Origin: Dallia pectoralis
Taxonomy: Eukaryota > Chordata > Actinopteri > Esociformes > Umbridae
DNA length: 64,000 bases
Reading direction: 5' to 3'
Assembly (NCBI GenBank): GCA_029465975.1
Contig: CM055755.1
Span: 10,099,304-10,163,303, forward strand
This document shows, piece by piece, positions 1 to 11,901 of the stretch. A program made the position numbers and the translations under genes. Positions within the stretch are counted from its first letter, which is position 1, and every line of letters begins with the position of its first letter. Under the pieces are notes generated by a model. The model made no database searches. It was not told where the DNA came from and worked only from the letters and a program-made list of their open reading frames with translations.

Positions 1-319
1 TGGGTCCTTGTTTTGTTTGGTATTTAAGCTCCCCAGTGTCTCTTGTGTTTGTTGGTTCATTGTTTCCTGTCCGGTTCCCCAAGTAAGTCTGATCTCTTGT
101 AGTCCTGTTTCCCTTTACCCGTTCTAAGTGTTTCTTTATGTTCTGTCTTATGTTTTGTTATTGGCCCACGTGCCTTTGTTTGTTTTCCACACAAGTGTGT
201 GTAGTTTTCAGTTTGCTGGTTTTCAATAAATTATTATTTAATCGTATTCCTGCGCCCTGCCTTCTGTATTCCGTGGAGCTTGCTCGTGCTTCCATCACCC
301 TCAACACCAATCCGTGACA
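1..319 (+). mobile_element. 3' part of an LTR-like retroelement end
   Basis: The stretch has the layout of the R-U5 part of a fish LTR. A T/G-rich region leads to AATAAA at 225-230, followed by a C-rich segment that ends in ...CCGTGACA at about 319. The sequence changes character to A/T-rich DNA right after that. The left part lies outside the window, so the partner LTR and internal genes cannot be checked. It could instead be the 3' end of another polyadenylated retroelement. Confidence 0.4.
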
Positions 320-2950
320 TTTAGACCCCGTCTGAACAATTTTTTTTTAAATATAAACAAAATGTTTTTTCGGGATAGGCCAAACAAATACTTGTCAGAG
401 TTCGTGGTAGCATTTGTAACAACTGCAGTTTAATACCAGTTACCAACAGAACATTTTAAATGTTCGATTCTACTTTGTCAGCGAATTATCAATTCAGAAT
501 TTACACTATAGGTTACAGTTAAGGCTACTCACCCCACACAGCAGAACATCTGGGAAATGTAAAATAAAAATAGTATTTAAACTGGACGCATAACGTTATT
601 TCACGACATTCGATCAAAAGTAATTGTTACGTTGCATTCCTTGATAGACTTGAGGGATATAGCAGTGATCAGTTTCATCATGTTAAAAAGTGTAAGTATG
701 TTTGAACTGTTGAGCAGAAACATGTAGCCTATGGAACATCTCACGATAGCTCTAATTACAAAAATGTGTAAATAAATTGAAAATGTCATTAGAATGGATG
801 GAGAGTAGCTGTTGTTCAATTTGGAGAAAAAAATAAAGATAATTTAATAGCATGTTATAGATCCAATATTTAGCAGAACAACTTCAGGGAACTGATAAAT
901 CCAATCGGATTTGTCACAGACCCTCTGGCGCTACCAGTAATTGTGTTGCGTACTTTAAATCTGCAAAGGAGAATGGGCACTATTTTGCCAATGTCATTCC
1001 CTCTTATTCCCTCTCCATGTGCCTAAAAGAATAGAAGAATTGGTCGCGAGACCCTCTTTACTATTTGGCCTTTTAGTTTTCATTTAACCCCTCGTGATGC
1101 CTCAAAGATTTCCCCCTAATGACTATTTGCTTTTTGACCATTTGCCACACGTCTTTAAATCCCAAGGGAGCCACCCCCAAAATGGCAGAAATCCAATTAA
1201 CATTTCAATATTTAATAGTATTTTCTTATGGTTGTGGTGTAAAAACTAGTGGTATATACTAACATGTTTTTATAATGAGAAGTCATATATGTAAGAGCAC
1301 GCATGTGCGGTATGTGGCATGTGGCACGCAGGTCCTTCGGTGGATGTCAGCGAGTGACAGGCGTCTGAATGCTTGCGGGTCGCGTGGCCAGATGTCCAGG
1401 CCCTCTTTGTCTTGTCTACCCCTCACCAAGAGACTCCGACTAGGAGGGTATTCACCAGCCACCGCCTCTCAAGAAGGCCACCCAACTGTTAATAGTCTGA
1501 ACATAAGTGGTTTAGAAAGTGGACTCCATTCAAAGTGTCGGTGACGCACACATGTCCTCCTGTCACCCGCAGCGCCACTCTTTTCAGCATAGGCCTAGTT
1601 GCCATTGCCATTCATCCAAAACATACTTTTCATCATAAAGGCTATGATAAAAACATAACCTGTTATATTTTTATATATCTTTGCGCATTTAATCCTGTTA
1701 GACTTTTCACGGTGTGCAACAACTCATAAAAACAATTATCCTTTAATCATAATTCAATTAGAATTTATTTTAATGTTTATAAGGTCTCAAATTACTACCA
1801 AATACCACTTATCATATCACTATGTCTGGTTCTATTGTGCTGCATTACAATGTCAACTAAAGTAGGCTGTAGCAAGAATGCTGGATGGATATGTGATGGT
1901 CACACCTGCCTGGAAACCAGCGGTCAGGGCACACCTGTCCTTGCATGCCTTTCAGCACCATTCAACACAGTTTTGTGCATATTGATAGTGGCAGCCTGGG
2001 GCCTGACCCGTCCACTCCGCCCTCCGCAGGGTTATTACGCTCTTAGTGGTGAATAGGTTCCGCTGAATAGCGCACCATCCATTGTCTAGCTGGGTTTCCC
2101 ACTTTCGCGCATGCGCGTGGCTCAAGTCAAACACAAGAGCCCCGGCCATGTATTCTGGCTGAGGGCTGCATGGTGCGAGGGAGGGGACATTTGTCCACGT
2201 GGTCACTGACATCTGCTCTCTCTGATGCAATGAGCTGGAACAAGTTGACAACATGTTTACATGTTCCAAACGCACCACCTTCATGACTTTTGTATGGAAG
2301 CATATACAGTGGACAGAATTCAAAGGAAAATGCAATCCCAAATATCATTTTCAAAGAAAGACACTATTGTGGTCAATTATTTCCTAAACATAATTAATAC
2401 TCTTAATTCATCTGATGCTGATGAAATGATATTATTATTATTATATAATAATATAAGCTATCATTCGCTATTATATAATGATATAAGCAATCATAAGCTT
2501 TCACAGCCCAACCAGGCCTATACGAAACGTTTCACATTATCCCCGCCTCTCTGATGATACAGTGTGTGTATAGGCGATACAGATGCATGGATAACAATGG
2601 ATATTCGCCACTTGCCAAGGTAGCTGTAGGATACATTTTCTGCGAGACTTCAGTGCATTGTTCCGTGTTTTCTCAGGTAATGCCGACCCAGTTCAGTGAA
2701 TGGCCCCGGGGGTCCCTGGTGTGTAACCACGGTAATTGCACACTCTTGTTCGTCCCTGGGAATGACCGTCCAACAGGAGAGGCGAGGGGGAGAGTGAGAT
2801 GGAGGTGGAGGAAATAAGAGGTTTTCTGGGGAGGGGTGGGGGAGTGCATGGTTCCAGGCTGGACATCTGTCGCTTGTGTTTCTCTCCAGGGCGGGTAGCT
2901 CGGCTATTGAACGGAGGCAGTGACCTGTCATCCTTGACTGATGGGTGCGG
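320..2950. other. Flanking DNA without a recognised gene
   Basis: No exon, RNA gene or clear mobile element was recognised. The open frames are short and have no conserved motif. The right part is G/C-richer toward 2.7-3.0 kb, as expected for the approach to the promoter of the bHLH gene at 3140. A CACGTG E-box lies at 2196-2201. Confidence 0.5.
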
Positions 2951-2971
2951 GCCGCTGGGAGAGACCCCGTG

Positions 2972-2979
2972 TGTGGGAA
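2972..2979 (+). promoter_or_regulatory. Candidate RBPJ/CSL (Notch) site of the her8a-like gene
   Basis: TGTGGGAA fits the YGTGRGAA consensus of the Notch effector RBPJ. It lies about 47 bp upstream of a TATA box, a normal place for Notch response sites in Hes/her promoters. Only a single site was seen, not the inverted pair of strong Notch targets. Binding is inferred. Confidence 0.4.
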
Positions 2980-3025
2980 AATACCATAGCCAAAGAGCCC
3001 ATGCATTCACATGCTAATTCTGCCC

Positions 3026-3033
3026 TATAAATA
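3026..3033 (+). promoter_or_regulatory. TATA box of the her8a-like gene
   Basis: TATAAATA lies 107 bp upstream of the chosen ATG at 3140, which gives an expected transcription start near 3056 and a short 5' UTR of about 85 nt. Confidence 0.6.
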
Positions 3034-3139
3034 AGAGGGATGCACGGCGCGGATGGCCTTAAAGACGACTAGACGACTCAGGCGGGTGGAGGAAAGCAGT
3101 GCACCACTATACTTAACGCATATAGGCTCACACGGTGAG

Positions 3140-4446
3140 ATGACAGCCGGCGCAATGGCGCACAACGTGGGGAGACACTCGGGTGCCAAGGAGGAGAGAA
3201 AGGTAGTGCCTTTGTCCGCGACGACGATAGATGCGACTGAAGATCATCAGGTGTTTTTGTAATCGATTGTGGTCCTCTCCATTCTCCGGGGCAGGTTGTT
3301 GTGTCTATATCGGGTCTCCATTAACTATCACTTATTTCCAACTATAGCTGCGGAAGCCGCTTATTGAAAGGAAACGACGGGAGAGGATAAATAACTGCTT
3401 GGATCAGCTGAAGGAAACGGTGGTCGGGGCGTTCAGACTGGATGTGAGTATGTGACCACTGCATTATATTACTCTTATAATAATCACCCAATGGTCTAAG
3501 GCGGATACTTAATTATTTCCATTTCCCCCCACAGCAATCAAAACTTGAAAAGGCTGACATTCTAGAAATGACAGTGAAACACCTGCAGAATATAGAGAAT
3601 CATACATTTAGTGGTAAGTGGGCTTTCTGTCAAGTGACATGACTGTTGTGATGACACACGTGTGATATAAGTGCCATAGGAGTCAAGTTGTACCCACTTG
3701 TAGTACAGTATGTTAACACATGAGGGCAGTATTGCTTGTTGGAAAGTAAAACTCCTTTGCTATTTGATACGTTACAGTATCACAAGATCTGATAATAAGA
3801 ACACTATTATTATGCATTTAAAAAAACTTCAAATTAGGTCAAACATTTGTTTTCGCCTTATTTTAACTTATCAAAACTTTTGAGCAATAGAAACATGTGA
3901 TTAGTGGATTCCGGTATGTAACTGCAACAACAAGCAAGCGTCCCACTACATTGACTCTACTAATTAATTAAATATTGGGAAAATAGCCTGGCCAAATTGG
4001 GTGCCATATATCCTGCAAAAGACAGTGGTACTGTCCGGCATTTGACCAAGTGTCTCCTCCCTTCTACAGCAGACCCGACGTTGGGCCTGGAGGCACAGCA
4101 GAAGTACAGCACCGGCTACATTCAGTGTATGCACGAGGTCCACAACATGCTGCTAACCTGCGAGTGGATGGATAAAACACTGGGCTCTCGCCTGCTCAAC
4201 CATCTGCTCAAATCCCTGCCCCGCTCCAACGAAGAGCGTCCCTCTCCGGCTAACCCTAACCTTACGCCCGAATTATCCCTGCCTAGCCTCGGGTCGGGAG
4301 ATCCAACTACACCCCTTAGAGGGGCCTCAAGGTCTAGGATGCAAGGCCACAGGGAGGAGCCCCAGGAGAGGCCTCTGATCCTGCCCGGGAGCCCCCACCT
4401 CCTCAGCCCAAACCTGGGCATGCTGGATATGTGGAGACCCTGGTGA
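3140..4446 (+). CDS. her8a: Her8a-like bHLH-Orange transcriptional repressor (Hes6-related)
   Basis: Coding exons are 3140-3202, 3348-3443, 3535-3613 and 4070-4446. They join in frame to 204 residues with GT..AG introns. The basic region and helix 1 start exon 2 (LRKPLIERKRRERINN), helix 2 is in exon 3 (KLEKADILEMTVKHLQNI), and the Orange domain begins exon 4 (STGYIQCMHEVHN...LLNHLLKSLP). The protein ends in WRPW, the Groucho/TLE-binding tetrapeptide, so it should be a DNA-binding nuclear repressor of the Hairy/E(spl) class, typically active in neural patterning and Notch-linked processes. The start was chosen because exon 1 encodes the usual short N-terminus from MTAGAMAH and a TATA box lies 107 bp upstream. 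The next gene, hes6, has the same four-exon layout with matching intron phases, which suggests an old tandem duplication. The her8a name comes from memory of fish sequences; hes6-like or her8.2 are alternatives. The bHLH-Orange-WRPW class is certain. Confidence 0.8.
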
Positions 4447-5080
4447 ACTGTGCTGGCCCTCTATAGGACTGGGTGTGTGGTTGATCTCCATGTTAGACAC
4501 TCCTCTGTTATGTATCTTATAGATATGCTACCCAGAAGACATTGTGTGGATTGCGGGGCGGTTGTGTTTCAGATCTAGGTGTGCTATGGTATAAATACAG
4601 ACCTTTCAATACTCCCTCTCAGAAGTCTACTTTCCGTAGCCTGCATTGTAGAAGGCTGTTATTAATATTTTTATTATATTTATTGTATTAACGTCGTTAT
4701 TTATTTAAGATACACCATTTGGCTTTTTAGCTCTTGTCCATCACAGATAGCGTTCACATTTATTTGTTTGTTGTATGTTATTAACCAATATTAATTAAAA
4801 AAACAATGTGGATACATTTTCCTCACAGAATTTTTTTGATATTTTTTCATCAACACACACTACCTCACTTTACTAGGGACTGTTATTTTATTGTTTTGGT
4901 TAATATTATATATATATCTACTAGCTTTTTATACAGTATTTCACTCATGGTATCTGCAGGCAAGTAATTTTCTGTTCCAGCTGTATTGGTCGTCAACATA
5001 TGATGAACAAACAGCTCATTTAGACATCAAATGAGAATCACATTTGTGTTTCTTATTACAAAGTATTTTTAGAATGTTGA
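4447..5080. other. 3' UTR and downstream flank of the her8a-like gene
   Basis: The stretch is A/T-rich and contains repeated ATTTA-type pentamers around 4660-4710 that resemble mRNA-destabilising elements, as usual for short-lived her transcripts. A possible poly(A) signal of the ATTAAA type lies near 4794. No other gene was recognised. Confidence 0.45.
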
Positions 5081-5084
5081 TGTT

Positions 5085-5990
5085 TTGTTGTTAATGGAAG
5101 GTTTATTTGAACAGTGAGAGACAGAATAACAACACAAATATCCAGAATAACACAATAACTATCTGATCCCATGTCAATCGGCAAGATTTCTGGCTCCCAG
5201 GTGTCTTTTACACAGGTAACCAGCTGAGATTAGGAGCAACCTCTTAAAGGGAGTGCTTCTAATCTCTGTAAAGTTACCTGCAAAAAAGACACCTGTCTAC
5301 AGAAGCAATCAATCAGATTCCAAACATGGCCAAGACCAAACTGCTGTCCATTCGCAAATGGAAGAAATACAAAATAACTGTGAATCTCCCTCGGTCTGGG
5401 GCTCCATGCAAGATCTCCCCTTGTGAAGTTTCAATGACCGTGAGAACAGTGAGGAATCAGCCAGAACTACACAATGATCTCAAGGCAGCTTTGACCATAG
5501 TCAACAAGAACACAATTGGTAAGACACTATGCCATGAAATCCTGCAGCGCCGCAAGGCCCCGCTGCTCAAGAAAGCACATGTACTAGCCTGTCTGAAGTT
5601 TGCCAATTAACATCTGAATGATTCAGAGGAGAACTGCAAAAGTGTTGTGGTCTGATGAGACTGAAATCGAGCTATTCATCATCAGTTCACTGTGTTGGCA
5701 CAAGAAGCACATTAAGGTCCTAGAGTGGAATAGCCAGTCTCCAAACCTTAATCCCATAGAAAATCTGTGGAGGGAGCTGAAGATTCGAGTTGCCAGTTGT
5801 GCTAGGCTAATACTTTTATACCCAAGAAGACTCTAATCACTGCCAATGGTGCATCAACATCTTATGTGTAGTATTGTGAGATATTTATATAAATGTTCAA
5901 ACATATCTAAAACACTTTTCTTTCTTTGTCATACCAGGGGGTTGAATATTGGAAAAAATGTATTTAGAATAAAATTGTCGTGTAACAATA
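5085..5990 (+). mobile_element. Degenerate Tc1-like DNA transposon
   Basis: The DNA matches a Tc1/mariner family common in teleosts. The transposase is broken into two pieces. The N-terminal part at 5326-5610 starts MAKTKLLSIRKWKKYK and includes the helix-turn-helix region. A C-terminal part at 5618-5836 keeps VLWSDETEIE and NLNPIENLWRELK, the D,D(E) region. The middle of the gene is missing and frames are shifted, so no active enzyme is made. Direct ends and TA target duplications are not clear. Confidence 0.75.
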
Positions 5991-5999
5991 TGTGAAAAA

Positions 6000-6633
6000 A
6001 GTGTGGTCTGAATGTGTTTCAAATAATGTTTTTTTAGTTTTTGTCATTATTGTTTTAGGGGTACTGAAATTAAATTTAGGTGTGCTTGATCACCACTAAA
6101 ATTAGTTTAAAATCTCCATTGGTATGGACCATTCAATGAAATCTTTCCTTGCCAGTCTCCTTCGACAATGCAACACCAAAGTCAATAGATAATAAAGATC
6201 TGTAAATGTGTCCTCATAGGCTCATCTGGTCAAGACATTTAAATAAATCTTATCAACCTGTTTGCTCAACTGGGTGGTTTCGCCAGTACACCCGAGGTGG
6301 AGTAAAATCAATTTCACGTCCTGCCACCAGGAGTCGCTACAACGCGTTGAAACAAGGCAGCCCCGTCCGACATACACCAGCCCAGACCCGCGCACTGTCG
6401 GCCATGATGCTACCAAGAACACTGCTGCAGCTGGACATCAAACCAGTAACCGCTGCATGGATCAGGGTGCCGTCCAATACCCCCCCCCCCTTCTGTCTGT
6501 AATTAAAGTGGACAAATGGTTGTGGTGGAAGTATGTGCTCTTTGATAAGGCTGAAGGTTGTTAGGTAACACTTCTGATATGCTCTTAATGAGTAGGCGTA
6601 CTAAATGCTCTCAATGGAAGACTGGGACATAAA
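6000..6633. other. Intergenic DNA, nothing certain
   Basis: No exon was recognised. A G/C-richer stretch at 6260-6490 has two overlapping open frames of about 100 codons and a run of C at 6480-6490. It may be a fragment of a retroelement, but no domain could be named. Confidence 0.3.
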
Positions 6634-6798
6634 CAGGATATAAAAAGTCTACACACCCCGTTTAAAGATATCAGTTTGTTTTCAATTGAACTGTTCACGT
6701 AATAGGTCACATTCAAGACGAAACACGTTCGGACATGATTTATCTTTGTTTGATTTTGTCACAAAACCTGGGGTGTGTAGACTTTTTTATATACCCTG
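6634..6798. mobile_element. MITE with about 27-bp terminal inverted repeats
   Basis: The left end reads CAGGATATAAAAAGTCTACA and the right end is its near-perfect inverse (TGTGTAGACTTTTTTATATA then CCCTG), enclosing about 110 bp with no coding capacity. Total length is 165 bp. It is a non-autonomous DNA element moved by a transposase supplied elsewhere. The superfamily could not be fixed from the ends alone. Confidence 0.75.
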
Positions 6799-8740
6799 TC
6801 ACTACCCGCTGTCCAGCCTTGCAACCGCAGACGTACCCCCGCTGTGCCCCAGCCTTAAGATAGAGACAAGACCAAAAGATAAGGCCAAATGTGTAACTTG
6901 GCAAAAGTTATAAAGACATGTGGGACCAAAAATGTTTTTTAAATGTTGTTTTCATAGGTGACGCAAACTACACAATGAAAAACTGAAAAAATATTTGAAG
7001 TGTTGAAGAACAGACTAAACAATAAAACACAAAATAAATAGTTATTATAGAGTGTGTGTGTCTCTGTATGGGTGAAAACGACCAGGTGCTTTGGGTATAC
7101 GGCTGGAATGGGTTCAATATGTTAGCAATCTGTTGCAATAACTCAATTTTAGCATCTTCCATTCTATTGCTCTTGTATATATTATATTATTATAGATATA
7201 TTATTTTTATATAATTAAGTGTCATGGTTTCTACAGTACCGAGGCTACCCTGTATAGTCCCTCTGCTCCTGAACACACACATAGACCTAGAATTGGTCCC
7301 AGAACTATAATGAAGCCGCGGGGAGAGAACGAGAAAGGGGAGAACAGGGGTCCTTCTGCGGGATTGTCGAACAAAAGCCGCCCGAGACAGACAGCTGCTC
7401 TCTCCCGAGTCCAGACGGATGATCTGGAGCGGAGCGTGGGGCGACAGGGGCGGGGACTGCAAGGTGCCAGGTCCCCTCACTTCAAAGCCCCGGGACATGG
7501 ACTTCATTTAGATATTTTACTGGTGCCTTATATTGCTTTAGCGGAAACCTGGTGCGTGAAACTCCCCAGCACCGGTACAGTATAGGCCTACTGTTACCTG
7601 GATAATCTGGGACACCTTGTGCATGTTCGAATGAACGACAAACCTTCTATTGTTTATTGGTAATTTGCATTACAATATGCGCTGTGCACACAGTCTACAT
7701 CACATGCAATGAGGCCAAAGGGTTGGGCACTTGTACCAGACGTAAACAAATATGCAGTTGTTTGTGCACCCAGACGACAAAGTGTGGCAAAAGGAGTACA
7801 TGTCTAGAAAGCAATAGGCTATATGTCGGTTATGTTTGCATAACTGCAAGGGAGGAGCCAATTATAACACACATGCAGGGCGTCTATAGAATAAAATTAA
7901 CTTCTAAGTTAAACATTTAAGTCCCATGCATGTTTAAAAAATGACAGGTTTTCAGAACCGATTTTATCTGCGCGTTTTAAGGGAATGCATGCGAAATCTC
8001 CGAGAGTGCATGTTGCACCGAAATCAGAAGTCACCAAACAACGGAGAAAATAATAAATGAGGAGCGGGACAACACCTGTCGCTTTCTCTGGGAAGGGCTC
8101 TTAATTCCCGGCTGATTCAGTTCAGGCCATGAGGTCGCCTCCAGCAGCTGCCAACTGCAGGCATCGCGTTACACCCTTGGGCAAAACCTCAGAGGCTTGG
8201 ACAGAGGAACGCCTAAAACGGGACTGGGTAGGGCAGGAAAATAAAATAAAAACACCAATCAGATAGATTGTCCGGATTTGAATGAGCAGATAATTGAATA
8301 CAAAGCAATGCATCGACATATACAATTTCATACACAACATGTAAAACACCTCTACATGAAACTCTCTCATGTTGTGGTTGTGCTATGCGGCAAATTGTCA
8401 AATGAATAAATGCATTAGAGCAGTGACACATTATATGGATGGACTCGTCTTTATTTAAACGAAGCCTTTATCCAAAATTATATTTCCATTCGCCGAATAT
8501 GGCGTGCAATTGTGAATTACACCAAAAAAAGTTAGACACAGTCTACACATAGTATAAAGTATTTGCGCTATAACTAACATGCAATATACTTGCACTTCCG
8601 ACATATTTTTACTCAGCAGCCTAATTGACAGGCGTTCACTTAATAACAAAAAAAAATGTGTCGCCGGGTTCGCCACCCAGAATATGATTTATTGTGACCA
8701 CTAGCGAGCCAGAGCTGGTGGAGGACAAAAGAGAAGCCTC
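6799..8740. other. Upstream flank of hes6, no gene recognised
   Basis: Mostly A/T-rich unique-looking DNA. A G/C-richer patch at 7310-7500 carries overlapping open frames on both strands, without conserved motifs or splice context. No RNA gene or mobile element was identified. Confidence 0.4.
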
Positions 8741-8742
8741 TG

Positions 8743-8747
8743 ATTGG
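8743..8747 (-). promoter_or_regulatory. Inverted CCAAT box of the hes6 promoter
   Basis: ATTGG, an inverted CCAAT box, lies about 75 bp upstream of the hes6 TATA box, the usual distance for NF-Y. Confidence 0.45.
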
Positions 8748-8807
8748 CTATTGTAGTGTGTATGCGCTCGGTTGTCCCCTGGCTGGTGCAGCCAAACTCA
8801 AATTCAT

Positions 8808-8815
8808 ATGCAAAT
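8808..8815 (+). promoter_or_regulatory. Octamer (POU) site next to the hes6 TATA box
   Basis: ATGCAAAT is a perfect octamer and lies 7 bp upstream of the TATA box. POU-family factors bind this sequence. Use in hes6 control is inferred from position only. Confidence 0.45.
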
Positions 8816-8822
8816 GAGCCCT

Positions 8823-8830
8823 TATAAATA
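8823..8830 (+). promoter_or_regulatory. TATA box of hes6
   Basis: TATAAATA lies 207 bp upstream of the hes6 ATG, giving a predicted transcription start near 8855. With the CCAAT and octamer sites it forms a compact core promoter. Confidence 0.65.
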
Positions 8831-9029
8831 CGCGCAACCTCTCTCTCTATAGCGCAAGTGATACGTCTCGCGTGGAAAAGCCGCACACAATTGACCCGGG
8901 GTGTCTCGGCTGTCGCGTATAGATTTTCCTGCGTTTGCCAGCTGCCCTCTTTCATTCACAGACCGGAATAATAGCTGGGGAATACAAACGGAGGTCTCTG
9001 ACTGCACAGCAGCTCGGGCTCAAACCAAC

Positions 9030-10169
9030 ATGGCCCCCTCGGCTCAACCCAGCAAGGACGGTATTGGCATGGATGAAGACGACTACTGCGGGATTAATAC
9101 AGGGGACAGAAAGGTATGGTTATGGTGGATATTGCATCGCTGGTGTGCATGCATATTGTAGCCTCGGCCTGTCAAAGTAGTTAGGATGTTACAGCGCACT
9201 AACATAACGATGTGTGTGTGTGTGCGTGTGCGTGTGCGTGTGTGTGGTTGTGTTTTAGGCAAGAAAACCTCTGGTGGAAAAGAAGAGGCGGGCGCGTATC
9301 AATGAGAGTTTACAGGAGCTCCGGACCTTGCTAGCGGATACCGATGTGAGTGCATGGCGCACCTACCCGGCTGGTGCCTCACGCCCTCACCTGGAGCGGC
9401 TGCGCTTTTTGGCTTGTCTGGACGTTATAGGATAATCGCCTACCCCTACTAATGCATTTTTTAAAACTTCGTTAACCCCTAGTTGCAGTTGAAGATGGAG
9501 AACGCAGAGGTGCTGGAGATGACGGTGAAAAAAGTGGAGCACATACTCAAGAGTCGCACCCAAGGTAAAGTGCACAGGATTGACAACTCCTAAAATCAAT
9601 CAACACATGGCTCATAGTTTATATCGTCAGTTGTAATGCTTGTTATAGAGTATTTGCGAGGTAAGCTTACTAGATATAATTTATTTCCTTCTACAGAGAC
9701 GGATACTATGAACCGGGAAGCCAGTGAGAGGTTTGCAGCCGGCTACATCCAGTGCATGCATGAGGTGCACATGTTTGTGTCCAACTGTCCCGGGATTGAC
9801 GCCACGGTGGCTGCGGAGCTTCTTAACCATCTGCTGGAGTGCATGCCCCTGAACGAGGACCACTTCCAGGACATGCTTTTGGATTTCATGTCGGACACTT
9901 CCAGCAGCAGCAACAACGGCGGCAGCACTTGGCTCACCGACGAGACACTGTGCGCGGCCCTTGCCTCCCCGGGTGGAAGGAGTATATCCAGCGGTTCCTC
10001 CTCCGCCCTGTTCCCCGCACCCTGCAGCACATCTGGCGACGATCTTAGCTCTGACCTGGACGAGACAGACAGCGAGCACAGCCACACATCAACCGACGCA
10101 CTGGAGAATCGAGACGCCCAGAACCTGCCCACTATTGCGCACTCCAAATCCATATGGAGGCCCTGGTAG
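9030..10169 (+). CDS. hes6: Hes6 bHLH-Orange transcription factor
   Basis: Coding exons are 9030-9113, 9259-9345, 9483-9564 and 9697-10169 and join in frame to 241 residues. The bHLH is split over exons 2 and 3 (ARKPLVEKKRRARINESLQE; then KMENAEVLEMTVKKVEHIL) with the short loop typical of Hes6. The Orange domain at about residues 92-130 contains ERFAAGYIQCMHEVH and AAELLNHLLECMP. A serine- and acid-rich stretch (DDLSSDLDETDSEHS) precedes the C-terminal WRPW. Mammalian HES6 acts in the nucleus, binds HES1 and promotes neuronal and muscle differentiation. Fish hes6 (her13 group) also takes part in FGF-linked somite segmentation. The start was chosen for its TATA box, the MAPSAQPS N-terminus and the acidic DED stretch before the basic region. 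per2 lies convergently downstream, as expected from the PER2-HES6 neighbourhood in human. A poly(A) signal is at 10551. Confidence 0.95.
9208..9258 (+). repeat. (TG)n tract abutting the acceptor of hes6 exon 2
   Basis: A run of TG with a few CG units ends in a short T-stretch and the AG of the intron 1 acceptor at 9257-9258. Confidence 0.8.
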
Positions 10170-10550
10170 TGGCCCCACTATAATCAACTGCACTGCCTTT
10201 GGGATTTATTAGTTAATGGTTTGGAGTCTACCTACCTGCCCCAGGTTGTCACATTCCACGGGTTACCGTGGTGAGCGCGCATGTGTGACCGGATATGTCC
10301 TCTCCATTGCGCAATCGGGAACATCTCAAGTCTGTGTTTTTGTATATATATCCCGAGACGATTTGCATGAGAAAAAGCTCTTTTTTAAATCTATTTTTTG
10401 TCCCCCTGAAGATGGTCACAGAAGAATTGTCGTGTAGAGTGTGTAGTTGGGTTGTCCTATGACTTCCTAAAAAAAGAATAGCTTATATTCCCCAACCACT
10501 TGACGCTGTTACAATATGTAGAGTGTTTTGTCCAAAATGTCAATTTGATT

Positions 10551-10556
10551 AATAAA
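10551..10556 (+). terminator. Poly(A) signal of hes6
   Basis: AATAAA lies 382 bp after the hes6 stop codon, in A/T-rich DNA with a GT-rich stretch beginning about 20 bp later, the expected downstream element. Confidence 0.65.
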
Positions 10557-11901
10557 ATAATTTAATGAAAATGTTTACCGTGTGTGTGTGTTCATGCGTA
10601 GAAAGCGGTTGATTTTCCTATTTTACCGTGGAGTCTGTTTGGCTTAATTACCATCACACGTTTCCAAGAGAAACTGCACACTAAAACTTACAATAACAAC
10701 ATCTATAGTCTTCTCTATGCATACGTAGTTTAAATGAATGTGCCATTAAGAAGAAACACAGTGACATTAACGTTCAACATCAATTAAAACCTCTTTAGTA
10801 CCCGCATTGCAGTATGCATGCACTTTGCCTTGTCGACAAATTAAATCAGACAGTTCAAATTTGGAGCTGTATAAATCCGAAAAACCTTTACCGGTCCATC
10901 AATCTTGTTGGCATTATTATTTTTCTATTCAGGGGTGTGTAAGGAGACGGGAATATGACATGATCATGTCAAATTGACACGTAATAATATTTTGGCAGTA
11001 TATTATATGTTTCTCACACAAAACTAATTCTGAACAGTGATATCCTGTGAGGGGGTGGACCTTGTTGTAGGTGTATAGGTAGACTCAATATCAGACTGTT
11101 AGTTTATACATAAAGCAACTTCGTAAAAACTGCAATGGGGGTTTGATGAATGCTTATACCCACGCCGACTCCCGAAGTACAAAGGCTTATTATACCTTTC
11201 TTCCTGTCCCTATCAGTTAAAAGGTCCCCCTCGCCCAGTGGATTGCGGTTATGGCAGAAGTCGCACCTCTGATGACACTGCTGAAGCCTTAAGTGTCACT
11301 GGTAACACGTTGGGTACACCGGCGGCCATATCCCACAGTGCAATGTTACATCCTGCCCACCCTATAAACTGCCCTGACCACCACCTCGAATACTCCTTCA
11401 ATTTTTACCTTTAATAACTTTTTTAGAAGACACACGCCTGTGGATATTTATGATACCAAAATAGTAGATATATAACGTCCTATACATACGCGATTTTATT
11501 TAAACTGCTATCATTTTTCAATTACTCTGATATTATGGCACAGCTATCCGATGCCATTACTTTAACTGTGATCATGATTAATGTGGAATATCTAAACAAT
11601 TCAATAGATTTGCCAGACACACGCTTACATCAGAGTGCCACCAAATAAATCAAAATATTTTAAAATATACATAATTTAGCAGAGCGAAAAGCCTGGGTAA
11701 CAATAAAACGATAGACTCTATGGTATTTATTCTGTTACTACTATTCTTGCCATAGCCTCAGTCCGGATGTTAATTTCATTTTTCTTCCAAAGTCTTACTA
11801 TTATTATTTGGTGATAATAATAAACTCTTGTTCGTTTTTAATAAAGTAATGGCAAACCCCACTAGTATAGCAATGCGCAGCCGCAGGGGCTTTTATAGCT
11901 G

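Noticed and set aside
1275..3262. Several overlapping open frames of 60-130 codons upstream of the her8a-like gene
   Set aside because: They overlap on both strands, have no conserved motif and no splice partners. Only 3140-3202 was kept as an exon.
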